A stretch of DNA of 64,000 nucleotides. Origin: Capsicum annuum. Lineage: Eukaryota > Streptophyta > Magnoliopsida > Solanales > Solanaceae. Made by a program: the position numbers and the translations under genes. How positions within the stretch are numbered: position 1 is the stretch's first letter; every line of letters starts with the position of its first letter. Positions 23,090 to 34,166 of this stretch are shown piece after piece. Where the stretch lies: positions 147,875,229 through 147,939,228 of the forward strand of contig NC_061114.1 of assembly GCF_002878395.1 (NCBI RefSeq), in the 5' to 3' direction. The notes under the pieces are model-generated. The model saw only the letters and a list, made by a program, of their open reading frames with translations. It searched no databases and was not told the origin of the DNA.

Positions 23090-24281
23090 AGAAACACCAT
23101 GTGTTTGGGACCCACAAAAGCATTTTTTGATTTCAAGGTTCTAGACAACATATGTCTTGTGGGTACCATTCGTATAATAGGGTACCAATGGTATGCTTTG
23201 GTCATATTCTGACTAGTGTTGGTTTTTGGTGTATATTAGTTTTTGAATGGGTACGACTTGGGTTGGTACGAGTCGTATATTTTGATATGGGTCATTTGGT
23301 TTGGGGTTTTCCATCACTTAATCTGAAACTTGGTAAAAGAACTTGGATTTGAGTATGAGTTACTCACCGTGAGCCGTAAGCTAGGGTACGAGTCGTACCA
23401 TGGAATCATTAGTGAACAATGTTCAAACCTCTTGTGATTCTATTCTACTAGGGGTATGGTTCAACGGTACTAGTCGAATGCTCGAGTACAACTTGCTTTA
23501 GGTAAATCATATATTGGATAGTGTTGGGTCCAAAGAGGAGGCCTAGGGTACGAGTGGTGGGTACCACTCGTATAGGAGGTTATGACCAGTATGTTATAGT
23601 TATACCCTATGATGGGATTTTTAAGTTGTTTGAGTAGGGATAATCTTGACTTTTCCCCTATTAACTTATTAAGTCCCCACGAGTTCTAAACCACTTGGGA
23701 GGTTATTTTCCCTCTTATTCTATCATTAAACATATAGAAAACTTTCTTAAACACTCTACAATTCTCTCAAAGGCTCTAGGGTAAAGCAAGGCAAAGTATT
23801 CACTATGGAGATCAATTTGGGATTTGTTCTTATTAGTTCTCTCAATCATCTTCATCATATAAAGCAAGATACTCCTCACTTATTGTTAGTTCAAACTAAC
23901 AACATGATTTATATAATGTTTTCACGGTATGATTATGGTATGGTTTTAGGGTTTTCATATATGTGTTGGGGTTTTGGTATTTAATGTGTTGTTATGGTTT
24001 TCCCATGTATTAAATTATGTTGTGACATTCTTTAATGGTCGTTTGGACTATCGGTTTCATGGTTATGGTTGATATATAATTGGAATTAGTTTAGGAAACA
24101 CTATGTTCTCAATATGTTTGATAAAATGCCTATGATAATGCTTTTACTATATTATTGTACTTATAATGGAACTATTTCATGGTATGGTTTTGTAATGAAC
24201 CCTAAATGGTATAAATAGTTTAAATGGTTTGGAATGGTTAAATTTGTATGATTTGGTCATCAAGGTTATGGTTAATTAAGC

Positions 24282-24470
24282 TGCCTTGTGGGGCCCAGGG
24301 GAATCCCCCAGATAAACATATCAATGAACAACTTGTGGGGTACATGGCACTCCCCCAAGCAAACTTAATAATGGAACACTTTTAGGGTACAGGGGATTTC
24401 CCTAATTTAACTTGTTAATGTAATATATGGGCACACGGAAATCCTTTCACATAAAAAGGTTGGCTAAGGA
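24282..24470 (+). repeat. Degenerate 48-bp tandem repeat in the element E LTR
   Basis: Three to three and a half units of 47-49 bp. Each has a CTTGTGGGG-like start, a G-run, a C-run (for example GGGGAATCCCCC) and an A/T-rich tail ending AATGAA or similar. The G-run and C-run can pair within a unit. Confidence 0.6.
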
Positions 24471-24924
24471 CATTGTTAGCAAACTATACTCGGTATGATG
24501 ATACCACTACTCATAGCCTTAGTTAATAATATTGGTGTAATAGTTTGGTAGTATGCAATTAGTTTTAATTGGGAAATAATGACAGGGTCTGATAGCTAAC
24601 AGCGAAGGTGTGATTCCAATAGACGGACACTGGAAACTCATGTTTGCCATCATAAGAGTTTAGTCATAGCAACATATATGATACTATGAGGTACATGTGA
24701 ATCTTCTAATTAAACTATACTTATGTATCATGGAGAGAAAAGGGTAGTAAGTTATCCCCTACTCTTATGGTATCTCTCGTTCGTGCGTCTACATGCATCG
24801 GGCCTGTTCAGAGGCTTATACTGGACTTATATAGCCCGTTGGTGGTTCTAGGATAGTTAAGCTACAAATACTAGGTTAATGATTTTAAAGATGTGCTAAA
24901 ATCAATTTCCTTTCCTGGCATTGA

Positions 24925-24963
24925 TATATATATATCTATATATTTATATATATATATATATAT
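24925..24963. repeat. TA microsatellite
   Basis: A run of TATATA with a few C and T interruptions. It lies inside the element E LTR. Confidence 0.9.
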
Positions 24964-25662
24964 GCATAGTTGTGTGCATATGGTTGGGTTACTTGGTTTT
25001 TCTGGATGACATTTTTTTATCCTTATCTTAAGTACTTGCTAGAGTTCACCCTCTAACCCATCCTCGGGCGACTGTATCACCTTGTGATGCAAGAATTGGC
25101 TATTCTACTCCTCCTGTTTATATGTGAGCTCCCATATTCCAGAATGCTCCATTAATTTTCATGAATTTTTCACATACTTTTGATATTTTATAGATATTTG
25201 TTTTGGTTCTGGTTGGGGATCATGTCAAAATAAGATTTTGGTTTTCTTTTGGTTAGAGGATTTTTTGGAACTACTATCAGTTGGTATGGGAGCGATTGGT
25301 ATTGGTGTTAGCCTTAGTATTGGAAGTTGTATAGTGGTTGATACCATTGGTCTTAATTTCTCACTGTTCAATCCTTTTATGTTATGTTATGGAACTTGGT
25401 TTAATTATTGTTTTTTTGGTTCATGATTTTGGTCTTGTTATTGTATTGGTTGGTTTTGAATACTTAGAATCTTTTGGGTCGGTCACGGTTATAGTCCTAT
25501 CCCAGATTCCGGATTTTCAGAAAAACACTATCATGTTATATGTTCAAAATTCATCCGACTCAGGGTAAGCATATGGATGGTTGGGTACGTACAGGCGTGG
25601 TCCCCAGTCCTGTTTGGACTTGCGATGCCCATTAAGACAAGGACCCGGGTTGGTTTGTGTCA

Positions 25663-26530
25663 CCTTTCTTCCGAATCTTATCACTCCCTCATAGGCAAAA
25701 CATGAAAGAAGACACTGTCTCCAACTATGAATCTCAGGGAATGGAGTCTACGACTGGCATAGGCTTTCAGCAAACTCTGGGTTGCTCTCAGCCTGTCCTA
25801 AATTATCTTGACACTATCCAATGAGTCCTGTAGCAAATTCATAGCACAAGGTCTCACCTGAGAAGTCTCAAAAAATCCTATCAGAGGATGAAATCTTCTT
25901 CCATACAAAACCTCAAAAAGCATCATCTCAATACTGGAATTATAGTTGTTGTTATTTGCGAATTCTGCCAATGCTAAGTGCTGATCCCACCATCTTAAAA
26001 AATCCATAACATAGGATCAGAGCATATCCTCAAGCACCTAAATAGTCTGCTCTGACTGACTATCTCTCTGCGGATGAAAGTCTATACTCAATCCACTCGA
26101 GTACCCAGCTCAATGCTCTCCAAAATCGAGAAGTAAATATTGAATTACAGGCTGATATGATAGAATTGGGCATTCCATGCAAACGATCTATTTCCTGAAC
26201 ATAACTATGGGCTAATCTCTTAGCATTGAGGGTTATCTAAATAAGAATAAAATGTGTTGACTTGTTCAAACGATCTATAATGACCCAAATACCATCAAGA
26301 TCATGGGGAATACGAGGCAAATCACTAATGAAGTCCATAGTAATTCGTTCCCATTTTCACCCGGTAATGAGCAATCTATGACTGAATCCACTTGAATGTT
26401 GATGCGCTTCCTTAACTTATTGACAAAAAAGGACGTTAGCCATAAAGTCTGCCATATTTCTCTTCACCTCGTCCCACCAGTAATGTTGCATTAAATCTCT
26501 ATACATCTTAGTTGTACCGTGATGAATTTA
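25663..26530 (-). pseudogene. pol: Integrase of element D (3' end missing)
   Basis: On the minus strand the core reads WERITMDF (first Asp kept, near 26350), then ISACNS where relatives have ISDRG (second Asp lost, near 26115). A frameshift and stop sit in the QTDGQSE region near 26070. The block 26007-25798 (LALAEFANNNNYNSS, LYGRRFHPL) is open. The C-terminal domain fades out at 25670, where element E's LTR begins. It is inactive. Confidence 0.8.
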
Positions 26531-27236
26531 ATATCTAGAGTTGTGAGCCTCCAAAAGAATCGACTGAATAAAGTTATCATGATGGGGTATGTAAATACGA
26601 CTATGAAATCTTAAAATAACCTCTGAATCAAAAAAGTTCCTCTTAGACTCAGCTCTCACCACCTGATCAGGAAGAAAACACAACTTGCTATCCTCGTACT
26701 GAAGATCACGAATCTGCTTAATTAGGAAGGACCTCACCTATATAAGTAAATATTGTCTGAGGATCCGAAATATCAAGGCGAACTATCAAATTTCTTAAGG
26801 ACTGAATATCCCATGCCATAGGCATATGAGTAACAAATATACAAGCCAAGATACATATACTAAGTGCCTTGTGAATTAAGGCATCAGCTACGATATTCAC
26901 CTTACCCAGTTGATATAGGATATAAACATCATAGTCGTTTAACAACTCCATCCATCTATGGTGACAAACTTTAAGCTCTATATGTGTTATAAGATGTTGA
27001 GGGAAATAGTGATCGATGTAAATCTGATAATGCACACCATACAAGTAATGCCTCCAAATCTTGAGCGCGAAAACTACTACCGCCGACTCTAAATCATGAG
27101 TGAAGTAGTTATGATCATGCACTTTAAGCTGTCTAGAAGGACAAGAAATAAAACAATAATGTTGCATCAACACACAACCAACACCAACACTTGAAGCTTC
27201 ATAAAACATGGTGAATCCCTCACCCTGGAACATCAA
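26531..27236 (-). pseudogene. pol: RNase H and integrase linker of element D
   Basis: The piece 27236-26718 covers RNase H: the first motif reads FYEAS (Asp changed to Glu), then [29 protein letters not shown] (second Asp kept), and IVADAL (third Asp kept). An overlapping open piece (26737-26528) continues with the linker (FLIKQIRDLQ, RFHSRIYIP, ILLEAHNSRY) into the zinc-binding region of integrase. Confidence 0.82.
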
Positions 27237-28080
27237 AATGGAACTTCCTTAGACCATAAAAATGGACCTTCCGAATCAATCTAGTCGTAGGGGCTTAAAT
27301 AGTTGCAAAACTCTCAATAAAGTATCATTAATAACCAGCCAGCCTAATGAAACTATGAACCTCGATTTGGAATGTATGTCTAGACTGATCATGAATAGCC
27401 TAAAGTTTGGTCGGGTAAACCCTAATAGCATCCTTGGACACAAAATGTCCAAGAAATTCCACTAACTCAAACAAAAACTCAAAGTTAGAGAACTTAGGAA
27501 AAAAACACATGATCTATCAAAGTTTGAAGCACAATCCTAAAATATTCTGCATGTTCCTGACTATTCCTCAAATACATAAGAATGTCATTAATGAACACAA
27601 TAATGAAGGAGTTTAGATACAGTTTGAACACATAATTCATCAAATCCATGAATACCTGGGGCATTAGTCATTCCAAAAGACATCACCAAAAATTATTAAT
27701 GACCATAACGTGTTTTGAAAGCTATCTTTGAGCTATTTTCGGTCCAAATCCTCAACTAATGATAATCAAACCTTAAATCATTCATATAAAGCATAGATGC
27801 ACCCTAAAGATGGTCAAAAAAATCAACAATGTGAGGCATAGGATAATATTTCTTCACCGTCACCTAATAAAGATCCCTATAATCAATACAGATACATATC
27901 AAAAAATCTTTTTTATTCACAAACAACACAGGAGCTTCCAATGGGGATACACTAGGTCTAATAAAACCTTTACCAAAAAATCTTAAAGTTAAGAATTAAG
28001 CTCTTTATGCTCAGCAGGAGAAATAAGATAGGGTTTCATACAAATAGATCGGATGCTAGTCTCCTGGCTAATAGATAACT
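27237..28080 (-). pseudogene. pol: Reverse transcriptase of element D (active site changed)
   Basis: Minus-strand reading gives [19 protein letters not shown] and CIDYRDL near 27980-27870, then VFIND at the catalytic box, where relatives have FIDD (plus coordinates 27584-27595). The first Asp is Asn. TAG stops interrupt the frame at several points. Chance plus-strand frames overlap this region and are ignored. Confidence 0.78.
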
Positions 28081-28299
28081 TAATCTCACGGTCAGATGGG
28101 AATGCTAGAAGGTTGGTGAGAAACACTTCAGGAAACTCACAAATAATAGAAAAAGAATCAAGCGACGCACTCTTGATATGAGTATTAATATAAAAGCGAG
28201 ATATGACATGGAACCCTCTAATATAAGCCTCCTAGCAAAAATATTAGAAATAATCCTCATCGGCTTGCGGCTAACCACTCCTTACCACAAGACTGGGGG

Positions 28300-28700
28300 T
28301 ACGGTAGGCATGTCTAGTTTAATGGGCTTGAAAAATAATCCATGACCACTCTATAGTGGGATAACCATTCCAATCCCCGAATTACATTGAAATCTAGTAT
28401 ATATAAAATAATAAGTTCAGCACAAGTATCTACATCACTAATTGTCACAGCATATGATTTGAATACTTGATCCACTACTAAAGAATCACCCATGGGAGTA
28501 GATATGCATGACGCAGATAATAAATCACTAGTCAAGTTAAACCGTGGTGCATAATAAGTAGATGTATAGGAATTAGTGGATCTAGGATAAAATAAAGAAA
28601 GGTTTGACTTACAATATACCAAAATCTTACCTATCACAACAACGTTTGAAGTTTTACCCTCCGGTCTAGAAGGTGTATCATACAACTGACCACGACTACC
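28300..28700 (-). pseudogene. pol: Protease of element D (catalytic Asp lost)
   Basis: The open piece 28685-28314 (123 residues) is a retropepsin-like domain. The active-site box that should read DPGST is YPRST, so the catalytic Asp and Gly are gone. The later blocks STPMGDSLVVDQV and ILDFNVIRGLEWLSHY match the usual flap and DFDVILGMDWL regions. This is the longest uninterrupted part of D outside RNase H. Confidence 0.78.
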
Positions 28701-29717
28701 ACCTAGTTGGGCTCCTGACTAACCTCCTGTCCTACCTTCATGAGTCTACTTTAAACACCCTGTTACCTACCCTGTGACCATGCAAACTCTCTCTACCTAA
28801 GAAATAAAGATTCCTAATAGGAGTAGCACTCTGGGCTGAAACAACCATAGCCCCAAGACTAGGGCAATCTCATGAAAAATAATCGAGAAGCCCTTAAGTA
28901 AACAAGAGTCATGAACCAAACCAAAACTCATAGATAAAACAGAATTTAAGTAACCAGCACGTCTAGCATGTCCTGCAGATGAATAGCTCAAAGACTGATC
29001 ACCACCCTTACTAAAGCGACCATTAGTAAAAAATTGACCTCTATCAGTGGTCCAAAGAGGTGCCTGAACTGGTTAACTAGTCTATCTCTAAGGCTGAAAA
29101 GATGAATACAGAGGATGCCCAACATAAGAACAACTACCTCTAAATTAGAAAAACTATGGCTCCCACCAAATCTGCCCTGATACTTAGGAATTTTATCATG
29201 ATCCTCAAGGTGAATGTCCTCCATCACTCTAGCATAATCACAAACCTCAATAAAAGTCTTACCCAAAAAAACTAGACTTTGAGAATCCATTCGGATAGGG
29301 AGTCCCCATACTCTCACAATGCATCAAACTCTCTTATACTTAATATCACAAATAGAAGTCACATGCCTAGCAAAATCATGGAAGCGAGCCTTATACTCGA
29401 CGACTATCATAGAACCATACTCTAATTTAGAAAACTTATCTCTCGGTTGATCTCTAAGGCTACACAAGATATACTTCTCCAAAAAAATCTTGGAGAACTG
29501 AGTCCATGATAGCAAAGAATATCCAAGTGGCCTAGAACTCATAAAACCTCTCAACTAGTGTTGAGCAAACAAATCCAACTAGAATATGGTCTAATTCATA
29601 CCACAAGTATCAATAAGGTATAAGCAATTAAGCATATCCACACAATCAGTCAGAATCTCAAATGCATCCTCTATAGGAGCAATAGAAAACCTAGGTGGAG
29701 CAAACCTCAAAAACATA
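28701..29717 (-). pseudogene. gag: Gag of element D, C-terminal and middle part
   Basis: From the right: FAPPRFS and DAFEILTDCVDML near 29700-29630, then the Gag core in 29554-29324 (LLSWTQFSKIFLEKYI, LEYGSMIVVEYKARFHDFARH). A frame change follows, then a basic/Gly-Ser linker (29317-28797). A zinc knuckle is expected near 28900 but is too decayed to name residues. The right end is the insertion site of solo LTR F. Confidence 0.75.
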
Positions 29718-32700
29718 TGTAATACCCCACAAAGTCCTCTTCTAGTTTTAGCCTTAGAGCATATTTAGTAATGCATAAATCCAGTCTAAAAAGATTGAGA
29801 AGTGTCTTTCCAAATATGAAATATTTTGAACCATGTATAATTTCCCTAATATTTACTTTTGGTCACGTGGAGCATTGGATAAGCTTTCCATTGATACCAT
29901 ATTTGCCCAAATCGGACACTCAGGTGAGGAGTTAGAGCTATTTTAGTGAGATAGTGAGCCATCTGGCACCTTAGTGCATCGCGGAGCCAACCAAAATTGC
30001 AATTGTCTAATTTCATCATGTCACGCCATCATGCAATTTCCCAATAGTCTAAAATCTAGTGGGCTAGTCCATCATGCCAGCATGTAAAATTGATGATTTT
30101 TTAGCTTAATTCCAAGGGCTTTTTGGTCTTTTTACCTTCCCCTAGCCACTATAAATACCCAGCCAAGGGATCTCAGCCTCATCATTCTCGTCTTCCACCA
30201 AAAAAAAATAGGGTTTCCAAAATTAAACCCTCTCTTCTTCTCCAACCAAAAACAAAGAAAGATCTAGAGAAATCAAGAAATCCTTCCAAAGGCCTTCAAG
30301 AAAAGACTTTCCCTAAGGTATGTACATGTTGATTTTTGGGTCCCTTTCATCCAACAAGCTAAAGCACCTTTTTTTAAAACTCAAATATTTTATGTTTATG
30401 AGTTATTAATGATTTTTGTGACTTGAAATTGATGTTCTAGCTGATGTTGAGTTTTGATTCATGTTTGTTTATAAGATCTATGAGCTTTGACCCTAATATG
30501 TGGAATTCATGTACTGTTTGTGATAAACCCTCTTGAAGTTGTTTGTTCATGTCATTTGGGTGTAGAAATGGTGGAATAAGTAAAGAATGTGCCCCATAAG
30601 TTTGATTAATACCTTAGGTAAAGCATCAGGGCCATTATTGTATCTTAAACAGGAAACTAAACAGGAAACCCCAAAATTGGGAGCTAGTCCATACATGCCT
30701 AGTGTTTGATAAAATGCCTTAGTAAATGAATTATTCCATGATGGTAGGAAAACCCCAAATAAGTGTGAACCTATGCATATCTAGTGTTTGTTTAAGGACA
30801 TTAGTGGACAAGTAGAGATGTGATAGTAGTAAATTCCCTAATTATGTGCTCCTTGATATATTCTAAGCTTTTAATACAAGCCAACTGGTTAGCAAGAAAG
30901 TTGAGACATGATAGTATGAAGTTTTCCCCAAATCACATGATGTCCAAATATATGTCCAGACTAATTTAGGTGTGAAGTACTTAAGGTAAGACCTTATTGA
31001 AGGAAGTATAATCTATTAGCATGTTTCCCAATGTTAGTATATGTTGATGTTTCCAAAATGCTTTACGTGATGCCTTAATGATTGTTAAGGTGAAGGTATG
31101 TTATGTTTCCTAAATACTTAAGGAGATTCTTTAATGATAATGATGATGAATGAATGACTGTGAATATGATTGAATGATTGTGATGATGATGATGATGAAT
31201 GGTTGTGATAATGGAGGAATGATTATGCTTTATTTTATGTTATCGAGTCCTGGGGGGTATTTATACCCGACAACTTAGCTGTTGTCTCAAGCCCATGTCA
31301 GTTTCATGATAATTCCAGTCGGGCCATGATTCTCAGAACTCAGTAAACTATAGAACTCTGTATCCTCAGATAATTATAGAACTTAAGAAAGCTTAGTAAT
31401 CTTAATTATCTTTGTAATCTCTGTATCACTAGTAATCTAGCCTCATACTTGTAATCTACTCAGATCTAATAGTATTCAAGTGTACAATTCTAATCTAGGA
31501 AGTGACCGAATAATCTATTCAAGCTTTGTATCATCAGTCATATACCGTGATTTAATACTATTTCCATCAGATATGAAACTAAGTGATCTCAACATAGCTT
31601 AGTCAGATCTTTTGATCAACATGATCAGTATCAGATTCAGTTCAGTTGTGTTTTGTTAAGACATCAGTCAGATTCTTTGAGTTAGGAATAGAAATAAGCA
31701 CTAAGAGAGGGAAGGGATGGCGGCTTCTCTCGTTAGAGAGAGAGAGGCCACAGTCGTTAATAGCAATCCCCGATCTCCAGAACTGCGTAGCCAGCACAGG
31801 ATACAAGAGTCACTATCAGGAAAAGGCTGTCACCTCCAGAGAGAGAGAGTGTATAACTATTATATTACCTTAGGTTGCCTTCCTGGTAAGGGTAATACAA
31901 TAGAGAGGATTGACCAGAGAGAGGTCTTTACCTGTGGCACGGTCTTGACACCTTTCCAGCTGGGGTTACAGGTCAGACCCCACCTCTGGTAGATTGGGGC
32001 ATGTTGGTTAAGTAACTATTTTTCACAGTTTTAGTTACAATTTTTGTTTCAGCATCAATCTTCAAAAATTAGGACTGTCAGATACAGTCATCTATCATTA
32101 TGAGGAACTTAGAAAATTCCATTCATTCATGGACAATCCCGTCAGATAGGCTTGGTCTCATATACAATTATTTGATATCATATTCAGAGATATGCCACCA
32201 GATAGGATTTATCATAGTCTGATATTTTATTGAGTATTATTGTTGTCGAATTCAGATATGATCAATTTCTTACCATTGATAATAGTTTCTTTAATCATCC
32301 GTTAGAGAGGTTGATCTTTAATCTTGTCAGTCAAGAGCAGTAAGCTCAAAATTTAGTCATCGATGTAGGTACATCCAGTTTCTCATCATCAGTATCAGAT
32401 GAGTCTGTATCCCAATATCTCAGTATCAGTAAAGAGTTCAGTCTGCAGTAATGCAGTACTCGAGTTTCAGTCTCTAGAGTTATGATGATTGTGACTATGG
32501 TCTATGCATTCATGTATGTGTATGTTTTCTCGGGCAGTATTATCATGATTATTCAGTTTAGATATTATGCATACATGAGCCCTTGCATTTAGCCTTACGT
32601 ACTGATGCATTTGTGCTATGGTGTTTTATTTGGCACCGTAGGTTCATAGGAACAGGACCCAGAGTTTACTCAGCAGTTCAGTCCCAGTCAGCAGTAGTAG

Positions 32701-33033
32701 TCATAGTAGTGAGTCATCTTATTTTGAGGAGGAATCTTAGTTTAATATTGTGGCATCATAATTGCTTTATATTTTCAGTAGACGAAGTTAGTTGAGGACA
32801 TATCCCATCAACTCCATAGTTCAGAGAGTGTAGAGGCTTTTCAGACAGATGTATTAGTATTCAATTTTCATTTTTTTGTATCTATAGATGTGTTGAACCT
32901 TATGGCCAGTTTCCGCATTTATTTAAGATATTAAGCAGTGTAAAAGTACAGATATCAAAAAGTGGTTATCTTGTTATCCTTCAGGGTCATAAGCACCGTG
33001 TGACTTCTCGGGATGGGAACTTAGGGCATTACA
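29718..33033 (+). mobile_element. Solo LTR F (3316 bp) in the gag of element D
   Basis: Begins TGTAATACCCC, ends GCATTACA, has no coding content, and is flanked by perfect 5-bp duplications ACATA (29713-29717 and 33034-33038). D's Gag continues on both sides. A solo LTR arises when the two LTRs of one element recombine. It contains TATAAATA at 30150, donor AAG|GTATGT at 30318, the hairpin GGGTAT-TT-ATACCC at 31255-31268, a CTGAT branch site, AG at 32640-32641, a 67-nt mini-exon and GTGAGT at 32709. A GAT/GAAT-rich microsatellite lies at 31137-31230. Confidence 0.92.
30150..30157 (+). promoter_or_regulatory. TATA box in solo LTR F
   Basis: TATAAATA, about 430 bp into the LTR and 168 bp upstream of the AAG|GTATGT donor. 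It is the cleanest promoter signal among the chromoviral LTRs in the window. A solo LTR can still drive transcription rightwards. Confidence 0.55.
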
Positions 33034-33038
33034 ACATA

Positions 33039-33640
33039 CCCAATATTTTCTGCTCCATAGTAGATATAGAAGATTGGGCTACAACTGGTTGAGCAACCAT
33101 CAGCTGAATAACAACATGCATAGAAGGAACCTCAACTCCAGAAGTTGTAGTTGAAGGATACACGCATTACCTAGTAGTTTACAAACCATCAATAATACTC
33201 AACAAATGAACCAAAACGTCTCTAAACAATGAAGAAGGAATAAAACCTGGTGTATCTTAGGCTGGTTCCCTGACCACAACTGGCTGAGGTAGAGGAATAT
33301 CTTTCTCTTGTGAAGAAATGAGGTTTTTCAAAGGCTCAGCCTGATCCCTAATTAGGGACACATCTAGAGGTTTTCCTCGAACAGGGGAAGTCTCCATAGA
33401 ATGGGTCTTGAGCCACGCATCATGCAGATTGGTAAAACGAGTTAGGGGTATCTGCGAAAGATAAAATTCAAGAGAATATACCATAGCTTCCCAAAGATAG
33501 AAAAAAAGCACCAATCCAAATATGAATACCGATTCCATGACTTGGTTATATAAGTAGAAGAACATTAAAGTATGATAATAGGAGTATAATACAAATACGT
33601 CTAAAATAGTTAGTTCATTCATCTCACATACAAAAGTCAG
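33039..33640 (-). pseudogene. gag: Gag N-terminal region of element D, right of solo LTR F
   Basis: Minus-strand continuation of D's Gag. Blocks near 33260-33040 (DTPGFIPSSLFRDVLVHLLSIIDG, interrupted by TAG stops) resemble the N-terminal helical part of gypsy Gag. The longer open piece 33622-33257 carries QAEPLKNLISS and PLPQPVV. No start codon could be chosen. The N-terminal 60 residues of that frame are hydrophobic and probably lie upstream of the true Gag. Confidence 0.5.
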
Positions 33641-34166
33641 AATAAAGACAGAGGGAAACTGGTACCTTGAAATGTTAAGAGCTCATCCTGTCTCTCTGAA
33701 AGATCCACACAACACGATTAGGACTTAACAATAAAAACTAGTACTTGTGTCTGTACCAAAAGGGAACAAAATTGTAGTTTGATTACCAAAATAATGGGTA
33801 CTCAGTATGCATCTTCGGCCAACAAAGCTAATTCATAATATAAAGATGATATAAAGTAAGACATTATTTCTAAGTCAAGGTATAGAATCGAACATGAATC
33901 TTTTTCATCATTACTATATAAAATAAATAATCAACTAGAAAACAAATATGGTATATAAAATCAATACATGAAAATACCATCATATATAGGAAATGAATGA
34001 TCAAAAAGAGTACAACTACACTAGTACCATCAAAATTGCTTACATACAAATTCACCGTTCTTACATCCATCCAAGCATAATGTTAAGGAACTCACCACCG
34101 AATTTTATGCAACTAGGGAGAACACCCAAGAGAATATCAATCTAAGAACCCATCTCGGTATCCCAT
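33641..34166 (-). other. Leader/LTR end of element D
   Basis: No gene. By position this is D's 5' leader and the end of its 5' LTR. A possible decayed initiator-Met PBS on the minus strand lies near 33750-33765 (TGTCTGTACCA against the expected GCTCTGATACCA), which is weak. The right edge is the CCCAT target duplication of element C. Confidence 0.4.
34162..34166. repeat. Target-site duplication of element C (left copy; right copy 44705-44709)
   Basis: CCCAT on both sides of element C, a perfect 5-bp match. This fixes both ends of the element. Confidence 0.95.

Larger units (their letters stand above)
20694..25662 (+). mobile_element. Element E: 5'-truncated chromovirus with a 3' LTR
   Basis: Starts abruptly in the RT/RNase H connection (PRPMSPTT), then RNase H, integrase, chromodomain, polypurine tract and a 2.6-kb LTR. 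The 5' LTR, PBS, gag, protease and most of RT are absent. Its right end directly abuts the cut integrase of element D at 25663, suggesting that E inserted into D and was later truncated on its left, or that a larger deletion joined them. Confidence 0.8.
23090..25662 (+). repeat. 3' LTR of element E
   Basis: Follows the polypurine tract. The start has lost the canonical TG (reads TAGAAACACC). It ends GTTTGTGTCA at 25662, a usual end for this LTR type. Inside are a cluster of inverted repeats built on GTACGAGTCGTAC (23150-23580), a 48-bp tandem repeat (24282-24470), a TA microsatellite (24925-24963) and GTGAGC at 25124. The frames seen in 25238-25568 are chance readings of T-rich LTR sequence. 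Confidence 0.8.

Noticed and set aside
25238..25568. Two overlapping hydrophobic plus-strand frames
   Set aside because: They lie in the T-rich 3' part of the element E LTR, overlap in different frames and have no domain pattern.
31646..31992. Two overlapping frames rich in charged residues
   Set aside because: They lie within solo LTR F over a GAGAGAG-rich block; no homology pattern.
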